This document shows, piece by piece, positions 34,003 to 37,096 of a DNA stretch of 37,096 nucleotides. The notes beneath the pieces were generated by a model. The model had not been told where the DNA came from. It worked only from the letters and a program-made list of their open reading frames with translations, and ran no database searches. A program made the translations under genes and the position numbers. This DNA comes from Saprospiraceae bacterium (GTDB lineage: Bacteria > Bacteroidota > Bacteroidia > Bacteroidales > JAIPBB01). The stretch lies in contig JAIPBB010000010.1 of the NCBI GenBank assembly GCA_021739805.1, positions 1-37,096 of the forward strand, in the 5' to 3' direction. How positions within the stretch are numbered: position 1 is the first letter of the stretch; every line of letters begins with the position of its first letter.

Positions 34003-35022
34003 ATGGAAAATGAAATACAAGTTTTAACTAAAAAGGATTTTCAGGTTGATCAAGCTGTGAAATGGTGTGCCGGTTGCGGTTCTTTTTCAATTTTATCCTC
34101 TGTACAAAATGCACTTCCTGAAATAGGTGTTAAAAAAGAAAATGTGGTATTTGTTTCAGGAATCGGATGTTCTTCAAGATTCCCTTATTATATGAAAACG
34201 TACGGTTTTCATGGATTGCATGGAAGAGCCGCACCTATCGCAACAGGAATTAAACTTGCAAATCCAGAATTAAGTGTATGGATGATTACCGGCGATGGAG
34301 ATGCAATGGCAATTGGTGGAAATCACTTTATTCATGTTCTAAGAAGAAATATTGATATTAATATTTTATTATTTAATAATAAAATATACGGATTAACAAA
34401 AGGTCAGTATTCACCAACAACTCCTTATGGTAGTGTAACTAAAACATCTCCGGACGGAACAATTGAAAATCCATTCAAACCGGGAGAATTGGCAATGGGT
34501 GCCGAAGCAACTTTCTTTGCAAGAGTAGTTGATACAGAACCTAAAAAAATGACAGAAGTTTTCATAATGGCAGAAAAACACAAAGGGACTTCTTTAGTGG
34601 AAATACTTGAAAACTGTGTGATTTTCAATAATCAGGTTCATGCAGAAATAACAGGAAAAGATGTTAGAGACGACAATCAGATTTACCTTGAGCACGGGAA
34701 GAAAATGCTTTTTGGAAAAGAAAAAGAAAAAGGTTTGGTTCTTGACGGTTTAAAACTAAAGGTAGTTACTATTGGTGAGGATGGAATCACTGAAGATGAC
34801 ATTCTAACTCATGACACTAAAAATCCTGATGACACTATGCATTATTTGCTTTCTCGAATGATGTTACCTGAATATCCTGTTGCAACAGGCGTTATCCGTG
34901 ATTTTGATAGTATAAACTATGGCGTTCTTCTCGAACAACAAGTAGCTATTGCAAAAGAAACATCCAAAATTAAAACTATGGATGATTTGCTTAATAGTGG
35001 AAATACTTTTGAATTAGAATAA
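34003..35022 (+). CDS. korB: 2-oxoacid:ferredoxin oxidoreductase, beta subunit
   Basis: 339 residues. The beta subunit holds thiamine diphosphate and one [4Fe-4S] cluster. WCAGCGSFSIL gives Cys22 and Cys25, GIGCSSRFPYY gives Cys56, and Cys205 (LENCVIF) is a candidate fourth ligand. The thiamine diphosphate/Mg motif is GDGDAMAIGGNH (97-108), followed by NNKIYGLTKGQYSPTT, all standard for this family. It starts 1 base after the korA stop with a strong Shine-Dalgarno, so the two subunits are co-translated. A hairpin terminator follows at 35044-35073. Confidence 0.95.
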   Translation: MENEIQVLTKKDFQVDQAVKWCAGCGSFSILSSVQNALPEIGVKKENVVFVSGIGCSSRFPYYMKTYGFHGLHGRAAPIATGIKLANPELSVWMITGDGDAMAIGGNHFIHVLRRNIDINILLFNNKIYGLTKGQYSPTTPYGSVTKTSPDGTIENPFKPGELAMGAEATFFARVVDTEPKKMTEVFIMAEKHKGTSLVEILENCVIFNNQVHAEITGKDVRDDNQIYLEHGKKMLFGKEKEKGLVLDGLKLKVVTIGEDGITEDDILTHDTKNPDDTMHYLLSRMMLPEYPVATGVIRDFDSINYGVLLEQQVAIAKETSKIKTMDDLLNSGNTFELE

Positions 35023-35043
35023 TAGAAAAACATTATGTAATTT

Positions 35044-35073
35044 TAGCTCTTCAACTTTTTGAAGAGCTTTTTT
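35044..35073 (+). terminator. Rho-independent terminator of korAB
   Basis: AGCTCTTCAA and TTGAAGAGCT pair around a short loop and are followed by seven T. The T run ends at the base just before the pabB start codon (35075). Confidence 0.88.
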
Positions 35074-35074
35074 T

Positions 35075-36382
35075 ATGGTCAGAATTTCTCAAACATATAA
35101 AATTACGGATATTGAAAATTTTCAGTCTAAACTTTTAAGTTGGGCAAACCAATTTAAACATTGCTGTTTTTTAAATGGCAATTCATTTGAAAATGAGAAG
35201 TATTCATCTTATGATTTTATTTTTGCTGCTGACAGTATTTCTGAAATTCAGGCAACAAAAGGCTTTGAAAGTTTTGAATTACTTAAAGATTTCATTGCTT
35301 CAACAAAAGATTGGATTTTCGGTTCTTTATCTTATGAGTTGAAAAATGAAATTGAAAATCTAAGTTCCAACAATTTTGATGAATTAGGATTTCCTGCACT
35401 TCATTTTTTTCAACCTAAATATCTTTTCCTGAAAAAAGGAGATTCAATTGGCTTTCAATTTGATGAAAACTGCGAAGAAAGTTTTGATGAAATATTTAAT
35501 TCAATTAAAAACAGTACAATTCCGAATCAAGTTTCCCCTTTAAAAATTGATATTTCCAATAGAACTCCTAAAGAAGAATATATAAACTCTGTGAAAGAAA
35601 TAAAGGCTCATATTCAATATGGCGACATTTACGAGATGAATTATTGCCAGGAGTTTTATGCCGAGAATGTGATTGTTGAGCCGTTGGAGTTATATAATAA
35701 ACTAAATAAAATCTCACCTACACCTTTTTCTGCTTATTATCGAAATGATGATAAATATTTATTATGTGCCAGTCCCGAAAGGTTTATTAAAAAAGTCGGG
35801 AATAAATTGATTTCTCAACCAATCAAAGGAACAATTAAAAGAGGAAAAGATGAATCGGAAGATGCAGAATTAAAATTAAAATTAGTAGCCGACCAAAAAG
35901 AAAGAAGCGAAAATGTAATGATTGTTGATTTGGTGCGTAACGATTTATCAATAACAGCTAACAAAGCAAGTGTGAAAGTCGAAGAACTTTTCGGAATTTA
36001 TACTTTCAAACAGCTTCATCAAATGATTTCAACAATCACCTCAGAGTTGAAAGAAGATGTTCATTTCGTTGATGCAATAAAATATGCTTTCCCGATGGGT
36101 TCCATGACAGGGGCACCAAAAATAATGGCAATGGAGTTGATTGAAAAATTTGAGAAAACAAAACGTGGACTTTATTCAGGCTCTGTCGGATATATAACAC
36201 CTGCCGGTGATTTTGATTTTAATGTTGTTATAAGAAGCATTTTATACAATTCAACTTTAAAATATTTATCATTTATTGTGGGAGGAGCAATTACTTCAAA
36301 ATCAATTCCTGAAAACGAATATGATGAATGTCTTTTAAAAGCTAAGGCGATTTTTGAAGTACTAGGAGGTAGGAGTGCTTAA
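35075..36382 (+). CDS. pabB: Aminodeoxychorismate synthase component I
   Basis: 435 residues of the chorismate-binding family. PabB converts chorismate with ammonia to 4-amino-4-deoxychorismate for folate synthesis. The QPIKGTIKRG segment (248-257) has Lys251 in a PIKGT motif, which marks PabB; anthranilate synthase has PIAGT. Other signatures: YCQEFYAE, LLCASPERFIK, VMIVDLVRNDLS, PMGSMTGAPKIMAMELI and GLYSGSVGYI. The start MVRISQTYKITDIENFQSKL fits short Bacteroidota PabB proteins, but it sits directly after the korAB terminator's T run, leaving no room for a normal leader. pabA and pabC are not adjacent. The last residues (GRSA) read through into a GGAGTGCTTAAAGTTTGGAG repeat that continues past the stop. 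Confidence 0.92.
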   Translation: MVRISQTYKITDIENFQSKLLSWANQFKHCCFLNGNSFENEKYSSYDFIFAADSISEIQATKGFESFELLKDFIASTKDWIFGSLSYELKNEIENLSSNNFDELGFPALHFFQPKYLFLKKGDSIGFQFDENCEESFDEIFNSIKNSTIPNQVSPLKIDISNRTPKEEYINSVKEIKAHIQYGDIYEMNYCQEFYAENVIVEPLELYNKLNKISPTPFSAYYRNDDKYLLCASPERFIKKVGNKLISQPIKGTIKRGKDESEDAELKLKLVADQKERSENVMIVDLVRNDLSITANKASVKVEELFGIYTFKQLHQMISTITSELKEDVHFVDAIKYAFPMGSMTGAPKIMAMELIEKFEKTKRGLYSGSVGYITPAGDFDFNVVIRSILYNSTLKYLSFIVGGAITSKSIPENEYDECLLKAKAIFEVLGGRSA

Positions 36383-36455
36383 AGTTTGGAGTGCCTGGAG
36401 TTTGGAGTTTGGAGTGCCTGGAGTTTGGAGTACTTGAAGTGCCTAAAGTTTGGAG
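36366..36455. repeat. GTTTGGAGTGCCTGGA-type tandem repeat
   Basis: Degenerate tandem units built from GTTTGGAGT and GCCTGGA/GCCTAAA. The array starts in the last codons of pabB and continues about 70 bases. A 60-codon open frame here consists of repeat and I do not call it a gene. Confidence 0.7.
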
Positions 36456-36592
36456 TTATTGATTTAGTCTTAAATAAAAAAAATACTTCATGGAAAAATA
36501 GTGAAATTTCTTTTGAAATGTTGAATAAATTATTTCTTGGTTATTTATATAATGTCTCTCGGTATTAAATTGAAATTTTAATGATAACTAAA

Positions 36593-36803
36593 AATCCTGA
36601 AAGGATTGAATAAGAATAGCCCTTTAGGAAGTGAAGGGAAACAAAACACAAACTGGAAATGAACTCTGAAAGAGTTCAATAATTAATTTAATACAATATG
36701 GTTATAAGCAGAATTGTTGAATCCCTTTAGGATTCTTTGATGCAATTTTATTAACAACCATAGGTTTTACTTATGGCTATTTACATTAAACCACTTCGTG
36801 GTT
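36593..36803. repeat. Large inverted doublet of mini-hairpins
   Basis: Six hairpins: 36593-36607 (AATCCT-GAA-AGGATT), 36620-36638 (CCCTT/AAGGG), 36661-36677 (GAACTCT-GAA-AGAGTTC), 36719-36735 (GAATCC/GGATTC), 36758-36776 (CCATAGGT-TTT-ACTTATGG) and 36789-36803 (AACCAC-TTC-GTGGTT). Centre-to-centre spacing is 29, 40, 58, 40, 29, so the array is symmetric about 36698. The complement of the right half aligns with the left half, sharing ATAGCC before the middle hairpin. Stems differ between copies but stay paired. It occupies much of the 586-base gap between pabB and tilS; I find no gene in the gap. Confidence 0.75.
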
Positions 36804-36968
36804 CTTTAGTAAAAGATCTTGACAAGTTAATTTCTAAGAAATATTCCTAATATTGACAATAATTACAGTGCATTCAATAAACAATTTCCATCTAGTACAT
36901 CAAAATAAAATTATGCATCAAAAGCTCCAAATAACCAAAAGGATAAATAATCTTTGTAATTTCGCAAT

Positions 36969-37096
36969 ATGTTAGAGCAATTTCAAAATTTTATTCAAAA
37001 AGAAAAACTTTTTACGACTGAAGACAAAATTCTGCTTGCTGTTAGCGGTGGAATGGATTCTGTTTTGATGTGCGAGCTTTTTCATAAAGCAGGTTT
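36969..37096 (+). CDS. tilS: tRNA(Ile)-lysidine synthase, N-terminal part (cut by window end)
   Basis: Only the first 42 codons are in the window. They read MLEQFQNFIQKEKLF, then KILLAVSGGMDSVLMCELFH. SGGMDS is the PP-loop ATP-binding motif (SGGxDS) in the position typical of TilS, which modifies C34 of the AUA-reading tRNA(Ile) to lysidine. The spacing of the motif from the N-terminus fits TilS better than other PP-loop enzymes, but the short length leaves some doubt. Confidence 0.85.
   Translation, partial: MLEQFQNFIQKEKLFTTEDKILLAVSGGMDSVLMCELFHKAG

Noticed and set aside
36386..36568. 60-codon open frame after pabB
   Set aside because: It starts with translated tandem repeat (ECLEFGVWSAWSLEYLK) and has no family features.

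Overview
The window looks like a chromosomal segment of an AT-rich, probably anaerobic or facultative member of the Bacteroidota, plausibly an uncultured Bacteroidales-like lineage. The evidence is a type IX secretion (gliding-type) C-terminal sorting domain, a TonB-dependent receptor with an N-terminal carboxypeptidase-regulatory-like domain, a DUF4369/thioredoxin-like lipoprotein, lipid A genes, and TAnnTTTG promoter boxes (the Bacteroidota -7 consensus) 21-51 nt upstream of eleven genes. There are no rRNA, tRNA, CRISPR, phage or transposase genes.

Layout. 1-2123 holds an exported protein, a small lipoprotein and a repeat-rich spacer. 2124-6451 (minus) is an epimerase plus sodium-pump decarboxylase operon (mce, mmdA, mmdD, mmdC, mmdB) for converting methylmalonyl-CoA to propionyl-CoA while exporting Na+. 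6648-10375 (minus) encodes a DUF819 membrane protein and a TonB-dependent receptor. 10561-12916 (plus) is lpxK, purine nucleoside phosphorylase and a small membrane protein. 13156-18615 (plus) is a thioredoxin-fold lipoprotein that has lost its CxxC, a large M1 metallopeptidase with a barrel-like tail, and lpxH. 18622-19857 (minus) is a mazEF toxin-antitoxin pair with a palindromic operator and a beta-carbonic-anhydrase-like protein. 20220-21608 contains two broken genes end to end: a frameshifted AI-2E family permease and the decayed tail of a YitT/DUF2179 protein. 21668-25252 (minus) is gapA and a large T9SS-sorted surface protein. 25427-30979 is an M20 dipeptidase (plus), then dsbD and nadB (minus). 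31120-35022 is a membrane protein with GldL-like motifs (plus), a 55-residue 2[4Fe-4S] ferredoxin (minus), and divergent korAB (2-oxoacid:ferredoxin oxidoreductase). 35075-37096 is pabB, a repeat-rich spacer, and the start of tilS.

The genes fit fermentative/anaerobic carbon metabolism: ferredoxin-linked oxoacid oxidation, methylmalonyl-CoA decarboxylation coupled to Na+ export, glycolysis, peptide breakdown, and outer-membrane building and uptake.

The most striking non-coding signal is the spacers. They carry several unrelated families of short repeats. Four form inverted doublets (1865-2003, 5883-5975, 17686-17770, 36593-36803). Two of these consist of mini-hairpins whose stems differ in sequence but keep pairing, laid out symmetrically about a centre, like REPINs. 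Other low-complexity modules sit directly on stop codons at about seven genes and in places supply the last codons of the protein. Function and mobility of these elements are inference.
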